Source: Eucommia ulmoides (lineage: Eukaryota; Streptophyta; Magnoliopsida; Garryales; Eucommiaceae). From it: DNA of 64,000 nt. Every line of letters begins with the position of its first letter. Positions within the stretch are counted from its first letter, which is position 1. The notes beneath the pieces are model-generated. The model did not search any database, had not been told where the DNA came from, and saw only the letters and a program-made list of their open reading frames with translations. Both the position numbers and the translations under genes were made by a program. This document shows, one piece after another, positions 22,590 to 35,465 of this stretch. The stretch covers positions 16,197,001 to 16,261,000 of the forward strand of contig CM028340.1 of NCBI GenBank assembly GCA_016647705.1, in the 5' to 3' direction.

Positions 22590-23444
22590 TTTAGCAACAT
22601 GCTATGATTGAGAAACTCTCTGCTTTGCACAAGATGGATACATAGAATTTGGTATCTTTACCTCCTGGTAAAAGTACAATTGGTTCTCGTTGGGTCTACA
22701 AATTAGGACCAAGTCTTATGGTTTAGTTGAACGGTACAGAGATTGATTGGTTGCTAAGGACTTTTCTCAGCAATACAATATGGATTATGACTGAGAAACT
22801 CTTTGTTTTGCACAAGATGGATACATGGAATTTGGTATCTTTACCTCCTGGTAAAAGTACAATTGGTTCTCGTTGGGTCCACAAATTAGGACCAAGTTTG
22901 ATGGTTTAGTTGAGCGGTACAAAGATTGATTGGTTACTAAGGACTTTTCTCAGTAGTACAGTATGGATTATGAGGAGACCGTTACTCTTGCTGTAAAAAT
23001 GACAACTGTTCATACTCTTATTGCCGTTGTATTTGTTCTTCAGTGGAACATTTTTCAGATAGATGTTAAAAATACATTTTTTAATGACGATCTTCATGAG
23101 AAAGTTTACATGACTCCTCCTCCTAGTGTTGCTCATAATTTAATAGAAGTTTGCAGGCTCAAAAAAGCTCTATATGGCCTTAAACAGACACATCGAGCCC
23201 GATTTGAGAAGTTTTCTACTGTGAACACTAGTTTTCTCTTGGTTTTTGGTAAAGTAATCATGATTCTACTATCCTTAAAAAGTCTATCAATGCAGGTTGT
23301 ATATTTTCTTCATATGTTAATGACGTGATTATAACTGGTGATGATGTTGATGGGATTATAGTATTGAAGTTAGAATTATCTCGTCAGTTTAAAATGAAAG
23401 ACTTGGGATTTTAAACTACTTTTTGGGTATTGAAGTAGCACTCT
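22590..23444 (+). pseudogene. Ty1/copia reverse transcriptase (truncated)
   Basis: The RVT_2 order is clear: AMIEKLSALHKMDT.NLV.LPPGKS, IGSRWVYK, YEETVTLAVKMTTV, WNIFQIDVKNTFFNDDLHEKVYM (catalytic Asp region), and LKKALYGLKQ. The signature YVDD reads YVND at 23313-23324, after a frameshift, so a catalytic Asp is Asn. It stops within KDLGF..., where the conserved LRYFLGIEV region should follow, cut by the sequence starting at 23445. RNase H and the 3' LTR are absent from the window. An in-frame 183-bp duplication affects the N-terminal part. Confidence 0.85.
22609..22974 (+). repeat. In-frame 183-bp tandem duplication in copia RT
   Basis: 22609-22791 and 22792-22974 are near-identical and both encode the EKL.(A/V)LHKMDT to SQ.Y.MDY segment. 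The unit is exactly 61 codons. Confidence 0.9.
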
Positions 23445-23478
23445 TGTAAGACCCAATTTTTGCATACGCATATTTTTA
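23445..23478 (+). repeat. Short LTR-start remnant
   Basis: TGTAAGACCCAATTTTTGCA followed by tacgcatattttta resembles the first 35 bases of the LTR at 38357 (TATAAGACCCTAATTTCCGC). It is cut off where the tandem array begins. Confidence 0.45.
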
Positions 23479-23479
23479 A

Positions 23480-25340
23480 GGGGCGCTGAACAACCACTCC
23501 CTTGTTTAGGGTTAAACTACCGATTGAACCCAATTATTTTTTTTAGCACTGATCATTACTTCTGTAAAATCGATGACTAATTTACCCCTCATCATTAAGC
23601 GGTTAATGTTGATAATAGCACAAATTACATGCGTGTTGAATGTAACATGACCTATTAATAAATGTGATTTGGATATTGAATTTAACATTATTGGGAAAAA
23701 TGCAAATTTTGAAACTAGCATGTTAAACGTAATATGAATCTGAAACTAATGAAAAAGTAGTGAATGTGATATCATTTCCAATATTTTATTCAGATAAATT
23801 CGAATATATAATTAGATCGTAAAAAAATATGTAAAACAAGAGTTATTTTGATTTTAATAAATGATTTTATGTGAAACCATTAAAAATGAAAATTTCAATT
23901 ATCATTTATGTAAAAAAATCATTAATTGTGGAAGATTTCAATCCCATAAATCATGCAGGAGTAAATTAGTCATGCCAATTTTCGCGTTTTTTGAAATTGC
24001 TACTAAACGGTTACTTGCTAATCTTCACGAGACAAGATTAAAGTGTATCAAAACTCATTGATGAATTCAACATTGTTTGCGCAATTTAGGAGTCATATAG
24101 TATTAGAGCATGTGCTAAAATGAAGTCAAATAAAGCACAATATAACACATGCTATGGCTTTCACTATACAACAACAAAATATTTATTCTAGTGGTAGGAT
24201 AAAATGGTCATCATTAGTAGATATATTTGAATTAAGAAAAAAAAAATATTTCAGTTTCAAATGTATGGTGTTGTTGTCAGTATGGATCCTAAGATTTTCC
24301 ATGTTAAATATTGTTTCAAATTCGTAATTGAAAATATTTTTAATGATTTTAGATGAAAAATTAATTGTGTTAAGCAAATGACCTTTTAGTGGTGATACTT
24401 TCATCATTTTATCACTCCACCAAATTTATGAAATTTTCTTTTAATATCAATTCAGATTTTTATCACATCCTTACATGAATCGTTGCTAAGAAAAGACTAG
24501 TAAAATACGTCTCAGGTTTAGTGGCCCCAAAGCCCTACGCCTGGGCTCAAGCCAAGCGGTCGATCGACAGTGATGGCGGCGCGTGTGCACATGTGCTTTT
24601 ATTTAATTTATAATCATTAACATACTTTATGACCATATCATTTAAATGCCTTAGAAGGTTTACCTTCAAGAAGTAACCCAAATATTAATAAATGACTCCT
24701 AGTTTCTTCATTAATCAATGTGGAACAATCCATACAGCAACCAATTAATAACTTCAAGTCAATATTTTTTGGAATAATTTTAATTTAGCTCTAGATTATT
24801 CTTCGAAAATAAATATAACACATTCATTTTCTCACCGAGAAGAATATATTGGTATATTCAAATATCCCAATCTACGATTAAATTCACAAATAATTGAGTA
24901 AAAAAAAAAAAAACCTAAAAAATCATTTTCATATTACATCCACGCCACATTCCATTTTCCACCAAACACAATATTAATTATTGGAGTTCCCAACCACTTG
25001 CTCTTTGTGTTTGCGACAATTAATAAAATTTAATTTCATCATTTTTAAATTTTTTTTAACAAAAATAGGGTTTCTCTATAAGGTAGAATTGGCCATACCA
25101 ATAGCTTAGCTACGAAAAGTAGTATGATGAATTATTTTGAGTTTTTTATGGGTAGAAGAGATGGAAATTGAGTGCCCACACTACTCTTTCAAAGCTAACT
25201 GCCAAAATTAATTATATGATGATCCTTGAAAGATACAACCTATTTGGTTGCAAATTATACACCCTACTGAGGTGGCTTATTATTGTTACATGTTCTTTTG
25301 ATTTTATGTAATTTGTTTTTATTCCTTCAAACCATTATCA
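23480..25340. repeat. Array unit 1 (shortened)
   Basis: Lacks about 250 bp after ctcatcattaagcgg, corresponding to the region with the T run and ttatatataac in the other units. Confidence 0.8.
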
Positions 25341-27394
25341 GGGCGCTGACCAACCACTCTCTCTTTTAAGGTTAAACTATCGATTGAACCCGTTTATGCA
25401 CCAATCACTAATTCTATAACATTCTCATTAATAAGTGGTTACATTCCTTATACTAGATACATTTCTAGAGATACTGAACAAAATATGATAACAAATTACC
25501 AAAGAAACTGAACACGAAACTTGATATTTCTCCCAATTGAGAATGTTGTTCAATCATTGTTTTACACCACAATGACCTATAAATCATGATCTTCAAAATG
25601 AGATTTTTTTTTTTTTTTGGAGTTATTGATTAGTATGCATGTAATGTTATATATAACGATATTAATGTTATATAAAATATCGCTACAATCTGCTTATCCC
25701 CGTGACTGTTGAATGCAACATCTAATGTGATAGAAATAATATCAATTAATATTGATAATAGTATAAATTATATGCGTCTTGAATGTAATATGACTTACTA
25801 ATAAATGTGATTTGGATGTTGAATGTAACATGAATGTGAAAATGAAAATTTTAGAAATAGCATGTTGAATGTAACACGAATCTGAAACTAATAATAAATT
25901 AGTGAATGTGATCTCATTTTGAAGATCTTATTCAGACGAATCTGAATATATAATTGGATTGTAAAAAAATATGTACAACAATATTATTTCGATTTTAATA
26001 AATGATTTTGTGCAAAACGGATAAATATGAAATTTTTTTAATTGTCATTTATGTGAAAATCGTTAATTATGGAAGATTTTAATCTCACAAATCACGCAAG
26101 GGTAAATTAATCGTGCCAATTTTTGCGTCTTTTGAAATTGATACCAAACGCTTACTTACTAAACATCACCCAACAAGATTAAAGTGTATCAAAACCCATT
26201 GATGAATTCAACATCGCTTGCACAATTTAGGAGTCGCATAGTATTATAGCATGTGCTAAAACAAGGCCAAATAAAGCACAATATAACACATGCTATGGCT
26301 TTCACTATACAACAACAAAATATTTATTCTAGTGGTAGGATAAAATGGTCACCATTAGTAGATATCTTTGAATTATGGGCAAATTATATTTTCAGTTTAT
26401 AATGTCTAGTGTGGGTGTGTTTATGGATCCGAAAATTTGCAAAGTTTAAAAATGTTTCAATTTTGCAATTGAAAATATGTTTAATGATTTTAGATGAAAA
26501 ATTAATTGTTTTCAGCATATGACCTTTTAGTGGGGATACTTTCATTATTTTATCACTCCACTAAATCTATGAAATTTTCTTCTAATATCAATTCAGATTT
26601 TTATTCCATCTTTATGTGAATCGTTGTTAAGAAAATAGTAGTAGAATACGTCTTAGGTTTAGTGGCCCCAAAGCCTCATGCTTGGGCTCGAGACAAGCGG
26701 GTCAGACGACAGTGACGGCAGAGCGGATGCACATGTGCTTTTGTTTAGTAAATGACTCCTAATATTCTTCATTAATCAATATGGGACAATCCACATGGGA
26801 CATCAATTAATAACTGTAAGTGATATTTTTCCGAATAATTTTAAGTCATCTCTAAATATGTTTTCGCAAATCAATGTAGCACATTTGTTTTTCTTACCGA
26901 GGGGAATATATTGGTATATTCAAATCTCCCAATCTAAGATTAAATTCTACAAATAATGAGTTAAAAAAATAACTACAAAATCATTTTCATATTACATCCA
27001 CGCCACATTTCATTTTCCACCAAGCACACAATATTAATTATTGGAGTTCCTAACCATTTGCTCTTTGTGTTTGTGACAATTATTAAAATTTAATTTCATT
27101 ATTTTAAAAACATTTTAACAAAAACAGAGTTTCTCTATAAGGTAGCATTGGCCATACCAATAGCGTAGCTACCTAAAAGTAGTATGTTGAATTATTGTGA
27201 GTTTTTTATGGGTAGAAGAGATGGAAATTGAGAGCCCATACTTTTAAAGCTAACTGCCAAAATTAATTGTATGATGAGCCATGAAAGATACAACCTATTT
27301 GGCCGCTAATTATACACCCTAATGAGGCGGCTTATTATTGTTACATGTTCTTTTGATTCTATGCAATTTTTTTTTTATTCCTTCAAATCATATT
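25341..27394. repeat. Array unit 2
   Basis: The most complete unit by length and order of blocks, with a T run at about 25604-25618. It can serve as the reference unit. Confidence 0.85.
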
Positions 27395-30133
27395 GGGGCG
27401 CTTTGAGGGTTAAACTACCAATTGAACCCACTTATTTTAATACGCACCAATCACTACTTCTGTAAAATCGTGGGCTAATTTACCCCCACATTAATAAGAG
27501 ATTACATTCCTTATATTAGATGCATTCCTAAAAATAGGGAATAAAATATGGTAATAACTTATCAACGAAACTGAACATGAAACTTAAAATTTCTCTCAAT
27601 TATGATTGTTGTTCAATCATTTTTTTTTTACTCTACAATAATCTATAAATCATTATTCTTTTTTCCATTAATCTTTTTTTTTTTTTTTTTTTGAGTTTTA
27701 AATTAGTATGCATGTGAATGTTATATATAACAATCTTGCCTTACTTGTTGCAAATCAACATAGTCCTGGATCTTCAACATGTGGATAATGTGATGTTAAT
27801 GTTATATATAACATCGCTACAATCAGTATGTCCTCGTGACTGTTGAATGTAACATCCAATCTAATATAAATATTGATAGTAATACAAATTAATATGCGTA
27901 TTGAATGTAATATGACATACGAATAAATATGATCTGGATGTTGAATGTAATATAAATGTGAAAATTGAAAATTCAGAAAGTAGCATATTGAATGTAATAA
28001 GAATCTGAAACTAATAAAAAAGTAGTGAATGTGATATCATTTTGAAGATTTTATTTAAAAAAATCCGAATATATAATTAGATCGTAAAAAAATGTGTATA
28101 ACAATAATTATTTTGATCTTAGTAAATGATTGTGTGTGATACTATTAAATATGAAATATTTCAATTATCTTTTATATGAAAAATAGTTAAATGTGGAAGA
28201 TTTCAATCCCACAAACCACGCAGAACTAAATTAGTCATGCCGATTTCCACGTTTTTTGAAATTTGTACTAAACGGTTACTTGCTAAACTTTACCCAACAA
28301 GATTAAAGTGTATCAAAACCCGTTGATGAATTCAACATCGCTTGCGCAATTTAGGAGTCGCATAGTATTAGAGCATGTGCTAAAATGAAGCTAAATAAAG
28401 CACAATGTAACACATGCTATGGCTTTCACTACACAACGACAAAATATTTATTCTAGTGATAGGATAAAATGGTCACCAGTAGTAGATATCTTTGAATTAA
28501 GGGAAAATTATATCTTTTGTTTCAAATGTATGGTGTGGGTGTCTATATGAATTCTAAGATTTGTCAAGTTTAATATTGTTTTAAATATTTTTAATGGTTT
28601 TAGATGAAAAATTAATTGTAGTGAGCATATGACCTTTTAGTGGGGATGCTTTCACCATTTTATTACTCCTCTAAATCTATGAAAGTTTCTTCTAATATCA
28701 ATTCAGCTTTTTATCTCTTCTTTACATTAATCATTGCTAAGAAAAGACTAATAGAATATGTCTTAGGTTTAGCATCCCAAAGCCCCATGCCGGAGCTCGA
28801 GACAAGCAGTCAGTCGACAGTGACGGCGGTGCGCGTGCACATGTACTTTTATTTAATTTCTAATCATTAGCATACTTTATGTTCATATCATTTAAACGCC
28901 TTAGAAGGTTTACCTTCAAGAGGTAACACGAGTATTAATAAATGACTCATAATATTTTTCATTAATCAATATGGAACAATTCACATAGCACATCAATTAA
29001 TAACTTTAAGTGAATATTTTTCGGAACAATTTTAATTCATCTCTAAATTTGTTTTCGCAAATCAATGTAGCACATTTGTTTTTCTCACCGAGAAGAATAT
29101 ATTGGTATATTCAAATGTCCCAATCTAAGATTAAATTCCACAAATAATTGAGTTAAAAAATACCTAAAAAATCATTTTCATATTACATGCACGCCACATT
29201 CTATTTTCCACCAAACAGAATATTAATTATTGGAGTTCCTAACCATTGCTCTTTGTATTTGTGACAATTATTAAAATTTAATTTCATCATTTTTAAAACA
29301 TTTTAACAAAGATAGAGTTTCTCTATAAGGTAGAATTGGCCATACCAATAGCTTAGCTACCTAAAAGTCGTATGCTGAATTATTGTGAGTTTTTTTTTAT
29401 GGGTAGAAGAGATGGAAATTGAGAGCCCGTACAATTCTTTTAAAGTTATCTTCCAAAATTAATTATTGGAGTTCCTAACCATTGCTCTTTGTATTTGTGA
29501 CAATTATTAAAATTTAATTTCATCATTTTTAAAACATTTTAACAAAGATAGAGTTTCTCTATAAGGTAGCATTGGCCATACCAATAGCTTAGCTACCTAA
29601 AAGTCGTATGCTGAATTATTGTGAGTTTTTTTTTTATGGGTTGAAGAGATGGAAATTGAGAGCCCGTACAATTCTTTTAAAGTTATCTTCCAAAATTAAT
29701 TATATGATTATCCTCGAAAGATATAGCCTATTTGGCTGTAATATGATTTATGAATAAATGTGATCTAAATGTTAAATTGAACATAAATGTAAAAATTAAA
29801 AATTCTAGAAGTATCATGTTAAATGTAACAAGGAATTGAAATTGATAAAAAAATAGTGAATATGATATTATTTTGAATATCTTATTCAGACGAATGGCTT
29901 AGCTACTTAAAAGTAGTGTGTTGAATTATTGAGAGTTTTTTATGGGTAGAAGAGATGGAAATTGAGAGCCCATACTAATCTTTTAAAGCTAACAGCCAAA
30001 ATTAAGTATATGATGATCCTTGAAAGATACAACCTATTTGGCCACTAATTATATACCCTACTAAGGCGGCTTATTATTATTACATGTTCTTTTGATTCTA
30101 TGTAATTTATTTTTATTTCTTCAAATCATTATT
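27395..30133. repeat. Array unit 3 (enlarged, rearranged)
   Basis: Carries a local near-identical duplication (29225-29460 and 29461-29697). After it comes a jump back into the ttgaatgtaacatgaatgtg block (29740-29890), which then rejoins the unit end. This looks like unequal exchange or template switching. Confidence 0.82.
29225..29697. repeat. Near-identical 236-bp tandem duplication within array unit 3
   Basis: Both halves start aattattggagttcctaacc and run through the agcttagctacctaaaagtcg block to cttccaaaattaat, with only a few single-base differences. The duplication is recent compared with the divergence between array units. Confidence 0.9.
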
Positions 30134-32249
30134 GGGGAGCTGACCACCCACTCTCTTTTGAGGGTTAAACTACCGATTGAACTCACTTATTTTTTTATGC
30201 ATGGATCACTACTTTTACAAAATCGCGAATTAATTTACCACTTATTAATAAACGGTTACATTCCTTATACTATATGCATTCCTAAAAATATAAAACAAAA
30301 CGCGAAACCTAAAATTTCTCTTAATTATGATCGTTGTTCAATCATTTGTTTACACCACAATGATATATAAATCATGATATTCAAAATGAGATATTAATTA
30401 TTATTTTTTAGTTCTGGATTAGTATGCATGTGAATATTATATATAATATTAATTGTAATATTAATGTTATATATAATATCGCTACAATCTATGTGTCCCG
30501 TGATTATTAAATGTAACATCCAATGTAATAGAAATAATATCAATTAATATTAATAATAACACAAATTATATGATTGGTGAATGTACCATGACTTATTAAT
30601 AAATGTAATTTGGATGTTGAATGTAACATGAATGTGAAAATTAAAAATTCTGTAAGTAACATATTGAATGTAATACAAATCTGAAACTAATAAAAAAATA
30701 GTAAACGTGATATCATTTTGAAGATCTTATTCAGACAAATTCGAATATATAATTAAATGGTAAAAAAATGTTACAATAATAGTTATTTTGATTTTAATAA
30801 ATGATTTTGTGTGAAATCGTTAAATATGGAAGATTTCAATTGTCATTTATGTGAAAAATCTGTGGAAGATTTTAAATCTCACAAATCACACTGAGGTAAA
30901 TTAATTATGCAAAATTTCGTGTTTTTAGAAACTGGTACCAAATGGTTACTTGCTAAACTTCACCCAACAAGATTAAAGTGTATCAAAATCCATCGATGAA
31001 TTCAACATCGCTTATGGAATTTAGGAGTCACATAGTATTATAGCATGTGCTAAAATGAAGCCAAATAAAGCACAATATAACAGATGTTATAGCTTTCACT
31101 ATACAACAACAAAAACTGTATTATAGTGGTAGGATAAAATGGTCACCATTAGTAGATATCTTTGAATTAAGGGAAAATTATATTTTCAGTTTCCAATGTA
31201 TGGTGTGGTTGTATGTATGGATCCTAAGATTTGCCAAGTTTAATATTGTTTCAATTTCGTAACTAAAAATATTTTTAATAATTTTAGATGAAAAATGAAT
31301 TGTGTACCTTCTAGTGGGGATACTTTCATCATTTTATTACTACACTAAATATATGAAATTTTCTTCTAATATCAATTCAAATTTTTATCTCGTCTTTACA
31401 TGAATCGTTGCTAAGAAAATATTAGTAGAATACGTCTTAGGTTTAGTGGCCCCAAAGCCCCATGCTCGAGCTCTAGCTAAGCGGTCGCTCAGCAGAGACG
31501 GCGACGCGCGTGCACATGTGCTTTTATTTAATTTGTAATCATTATCATACTTTATGTCCATATTATTTAAACATATTAGATGGTTTACCTTCGAGAGGTA
31601 ACTTGAGTATTAATAAATGACTCATAATATCCTTCATTAATCAATGTGGGACAATCCACACGTCACATTAAATAATAACTTCAAGTGAGTATTTTTCGAA
31701 ATAATTTTAATTCATCTCTAAATAATTTTTCGCAAATAAATATAGCACATTCGTATTTTCACTGAGAAGAATATATTAGTATATTCAAATGTCCCAATCT
31801 AAGATTAAATTCTAATTGAGTTAAAAAAAAAATACCTAAAAAATCATATTCATATTACATCCACCCCACTTTCCATTTTCCACCAAACACAATATTAATT
31901 ATTGGAGTTCCTAACCATTTGCTCTTTGTGGTTGTGACAACTATTAAAATTTAATTTGATCATTTTAAAAATATTTTAACAAAAATAGGGTTTCTCTATA
32001 AAGTAGCATTGGCCATACCAATAGCTTAGCTAACTAAAAGTAGTATGTTGAATTATTGTGAGTTTCTTATGGGTAGAAGAGATGGAAATTGAGAGCTCAT
32101 ACTATTCTTTTAAAGCTAACTGCCAAAATTAATTATATGATGATCCTTGAAAGATATAGCCTATTTGGCCGCTAATTATACACCCTACTGAGGCGGCAGA
32201 TTATTGTTACATGTTATTTTGATTCCTTTTATTCATTCAAATCATTATT
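30134..32249. repeat. Array unit 4
   Basis: Full-length, same block order as unit 2. Confidence 0.85.
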
Positions 32250-32589
32250 GGGGTGCTAACCAGTCACTCCTTTATTTTTAGGGTTAAACTATCATTGAAC
32301 CTAGTTATTTTTTATGCCCTGATCACTACTTCTGTAAAATCGCGAACTAATTTATCCCTCATTAATAAGAGTTACATTATTTATACTAGATGCATTTCTA
32401 AAAACGTAGAACAAAATATGGTAATAATTTACTAGTGAAACTGAACAAGAAATTTAAGATTTCTCCCAATTGTGATTGTTGCTCAATCATTTTTTCACAT
32501 CACAATGATCTATAAATCATGACCTTCAAAATTAAATTTTTTTTTTTTTGAGTTCAACATTAATATGCATGTGAATGTTATATATAAAT
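32250..32589. repeat. Array unit 5 (partial)
   Basis: First 340 bp of a unit, ending at gaatgttatata where the LTR element inserted. The sequence beyond that element (45279 onward) does not continue the unit. Confidence 0.82.
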
Positions 32590-33052
32590 TGTTGGAATTT
32601 TTTTTGTGGACTGACATTAATTGAATAAATTATTTTACAAAAACGGGTTAATGGATAGTCTATTATATAACCAGCTCAAATAATCAGTGATCATATTTTG
32701 ATTTGGGTTGTGACATCTTTTATGTAGAAACCCAATTAAGTAGCAAGTATAGGTTTTAGGTTTCATTAAAACCCGTTATGGGAGGGCCCAACGAGAAACC
32801 CTAATATAAATAACTAGGTCCCCTCCCTAATCTAGATTGAGGGTTTCTTCCTATTTAGAGCCGCTACCATGAAATCTAAATCATATGGAGGAAGACCTAG
32901 TTAGTAATCCGCTGCGATAGATTCAATCACTTGCGATAACCCAAACAAGTATGAATTCGATTACCGTTCTTTATTGTTGTATCTTAATATTCATGTATGC
33001 TTTAGTTTATTGTTTAATTCTATTTTATTATGATTATGAAATATAATTAACA
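32590..33052 (+). repeat. 5' LTR of the LARD-like element
   Basis: 463 bp, TGTTGGAATT...ATTAACA. A TATA box (TATAAATA, 32805-32812) is followed by a direct-repeat-flanked leader, ccctaatataaataactagg...gagggtttctt. Confidence 0.88.
32805..32812 (+). promoter_or_regulatory. LTR TATA box
   Basis: TATAAATA in the middle of the LTR, with the equivalent sequence conserved in the 3' LTR (around 45027), as expected for a start of element transcription about 30 bp further on. Confidence 0.6.
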
Positions 33053-33054
33053 TG

Positions 33055-33066
33055 TGGTATCAGAGC
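33055..33066 (+). other. Primer-binding site, initiator Met tRNA type
   Basis: TGGTATCAGAGC begins two bases after the 5' LTR end and is the standard complement to the 3' end of plant initiator tRNA-Met. Confidence 0.92.
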
Positions 33067-35395
33067 CTACGTATATGATTTAGGATCGACAATTGTTTTT
33101 TAGAATTATTTTTTTATTTTCTGTTCTTAAACAAAATAGAAATTTGTTAGCATGATTTTATGTGATTTTTCGTTTCGATTAAATGTAAAACCTTAGGTCT
33201 TTTATTCCTATTGATTCAAGATTTAATTTGATATATTATACATGTCATTTGATTGTGTAATCAGAGAGTATTTCGTGGTTGAAGTTTCGGCTATGAACCC
33301 TAGAAAACTATCGAAACCGAAACTTTGGATTGTGATTTTATGTAATTTTTTGCTTCTATTGACTGTAAAACTTTAGGTCTTTTATTCCTATTGATTCAAG
33401 CTTTAATTTGATATATTATACATGCTATTTAGTTGCGTAATCAGAGAAAATTTCGTGATTAGATTTTTGGCTTCGAAACCCTAGAAAAAACCAAGATTCA
33501 CTTTTACGATTTGATGAAGATTAATGAATTTTGGTTCAATTAAACATTACAGATAATTTTTAAATTAATATTAGGTATAAATCATATAAAATTCGGTAGA
33601 AATATGGGTTAATATTGAATTTTAGGTTTTGGCCATGGAGGTGTATAAAACTGCGATTTATTCTTCCTTTTTGGTGAATATTCTCTTGGTTTTTCTTCAA
33701 TTAATTGTTATAGGCATGTTAGAAATACATAAGTTTACATAAACTCATAAAAAAACTGGAGAAAACGACGCGTTTTTAGGATTTTTACACAACCGAGTAG
33801 AGTTGACTCAGTTCAGACCCGGCTGAAGGTTGAAGACAACCTCCAGCACAGGTCCGTAAGCCCCATGAGCGGGCTAGGCGCATGAGCTATCTTCTGGGAC
33901 CCATTTTGGGTCTCTTTTTTTCCTGTGCACTTTTTCTGTCTTTTAATTTTTTGTATAATTTATTTTATTTTTGGAGGATTAAAAATATTTTTTAATTAAT
34001 TATTACTTATTATGTGATTTACTTAGTTTAAAATTATTTTTAAGCATGTTTTTCTGTTAAAAATTTATCAAAAATTATGTTTGTTGATTTAAAATGAGAT
34101 TTCAGTACTCACCCTCCCTAAATTAAAATTTATTGATGTGTAATCTTCTAATTAGTTTTAAGTCACATAAAACTAATTTAATAATTAGTATAAAACTCTC
34201 TCTCTGCAATTGTGGCGCCATCAGCGTGCCGAAACAATAGTTTCTCGAAAGTTTTGCCACTTTTTGTTTTTTGTGGGTGAGATCCTGATCAAACGATAAT
34301 AGTTAATTCGTTTTTATCTTAGATTTGTTGTTTCGATCCATACCTTCCGATTGTTTTTTTTTTTTTTTCTTATAGTTGGGTTCGCATAATAATTGGTAAA
34401 CAATCAAACAGAAATACTTAATAAGACAATTATGGTCTTTCATTGACACCAATATAAGAGTAAAAATTTGCTAAAAACTGGTAATCTTTATTGAGACCCT
34501 TAACCAAGTAGCTCAATAGCAATTCTCTGGCAAAATTTCAGAACACTCAACAGTAGTATTAAAACTTGGATATTGATATATGTCCCTATTCTATAATTTT
34601 GATGGTATCTTACATTATACCTACACAATCACCTTATACGCTCCTTATCAAAACTAGAAAAAGACTGTAAAGTACGAATAAATTCACAAAGCAGTTACTG
34701 ATCAATATGTGAAAATCCTATTTTCTCATTAAATGTTACTAGATATCACTACGTCTCTGAGAGATTGCATTTGTGAGAAGAATATCCCGATTTTTTGTAA
34801 ATTGCATTTGTAATTATCACTGTATTATCGTATTTTAGGATAAATTATGCTAACAATCGTTGCATAATCACGTTTTCGAAATTCACTGGATTTGCATTCG
34901 CGAGGTGGAAAGCCTAATTTCCCCCTGTAATTGCGTTTATAATTGTCATGGAATTATCGTATTTGTTCTTTGTATTTTAGGAAAATCACATATTTTAGAA
35001 TCAATTATGTGAAATATGTTTGTGGAGTGAAATATTGATCCATCCTAAAATATGTGATATTTATTGTTCATATTTAGATAAAATATTGATTTCTTATAAC
35101 TGGTTTATAATATTTTGATAATATTCATTCATGAGTAATTATGGTATACTTATTCAAAATCGTAAGAGTATAGGATGATATAGGTGGTATTTGGGGCTAA
35201 TTTTTTGCTTGGGTGATGATTGTGAGGTCATGTCGATATCAGCCCTTGATCGAACGAATAGTTGTAGATAAATTCAAAATCCTATTTTTAGCAAGTTTAG
35301 TAGTTTCAGCTAAAAAGGCTAAAAACCGATAACAAGGGAAAAATCGTTTTGAGCAAATCAATTGAATACTGAGTATTGGCTTATTATGTGACCAA

Positions 35396-35397
<2 letters not shown>

Positions 35398-35464
<67 letters not shown>
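35398..35464. repeat. (TTA)n microsatellite
   Basis: About 22 uninterrupted TTA/ATT triplets. Confidence 0.97.

Positions 35465-35465
<1 letters not shown>

Larger units (their letters stand above)
23479..32589. repeat. Tandem array of an unrecognised ~2.1 kb unit (4 copies + partial)
   Basis: The block ggggcgctga.caaccactc...ggttaaactaccgattgaaccc recurs at 23480, 25341, 27395, 30134 and 32250. The block gtggccccaaagcc..atgc...ctcgag...agcgg recurs about 1.05-1.35 kb into each full unit (24520, 26660, 28770, 31447). Copies are in the same orientation. Two nearly full units measure 2,054 and 2,116 bp. Copy 1 lacks some 250 bp and copy 3 is enlarged. No open frame is conserved between copies, so it is non-coding. 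Inside each unit are many short ttgaatgtaacatgaatgtga repeats. I do not recognise the family. It is bounded on the left by truncated copia and an LTR remnant, and on the right by the LTR element at 32590. Confidence 0.88.

Noticed and set aside
23479-32589. Array units as LTRs of tandemly inserted elements
   Set aside because: No TG...CA borders, primer sites or 5-bp duplications are found between units.
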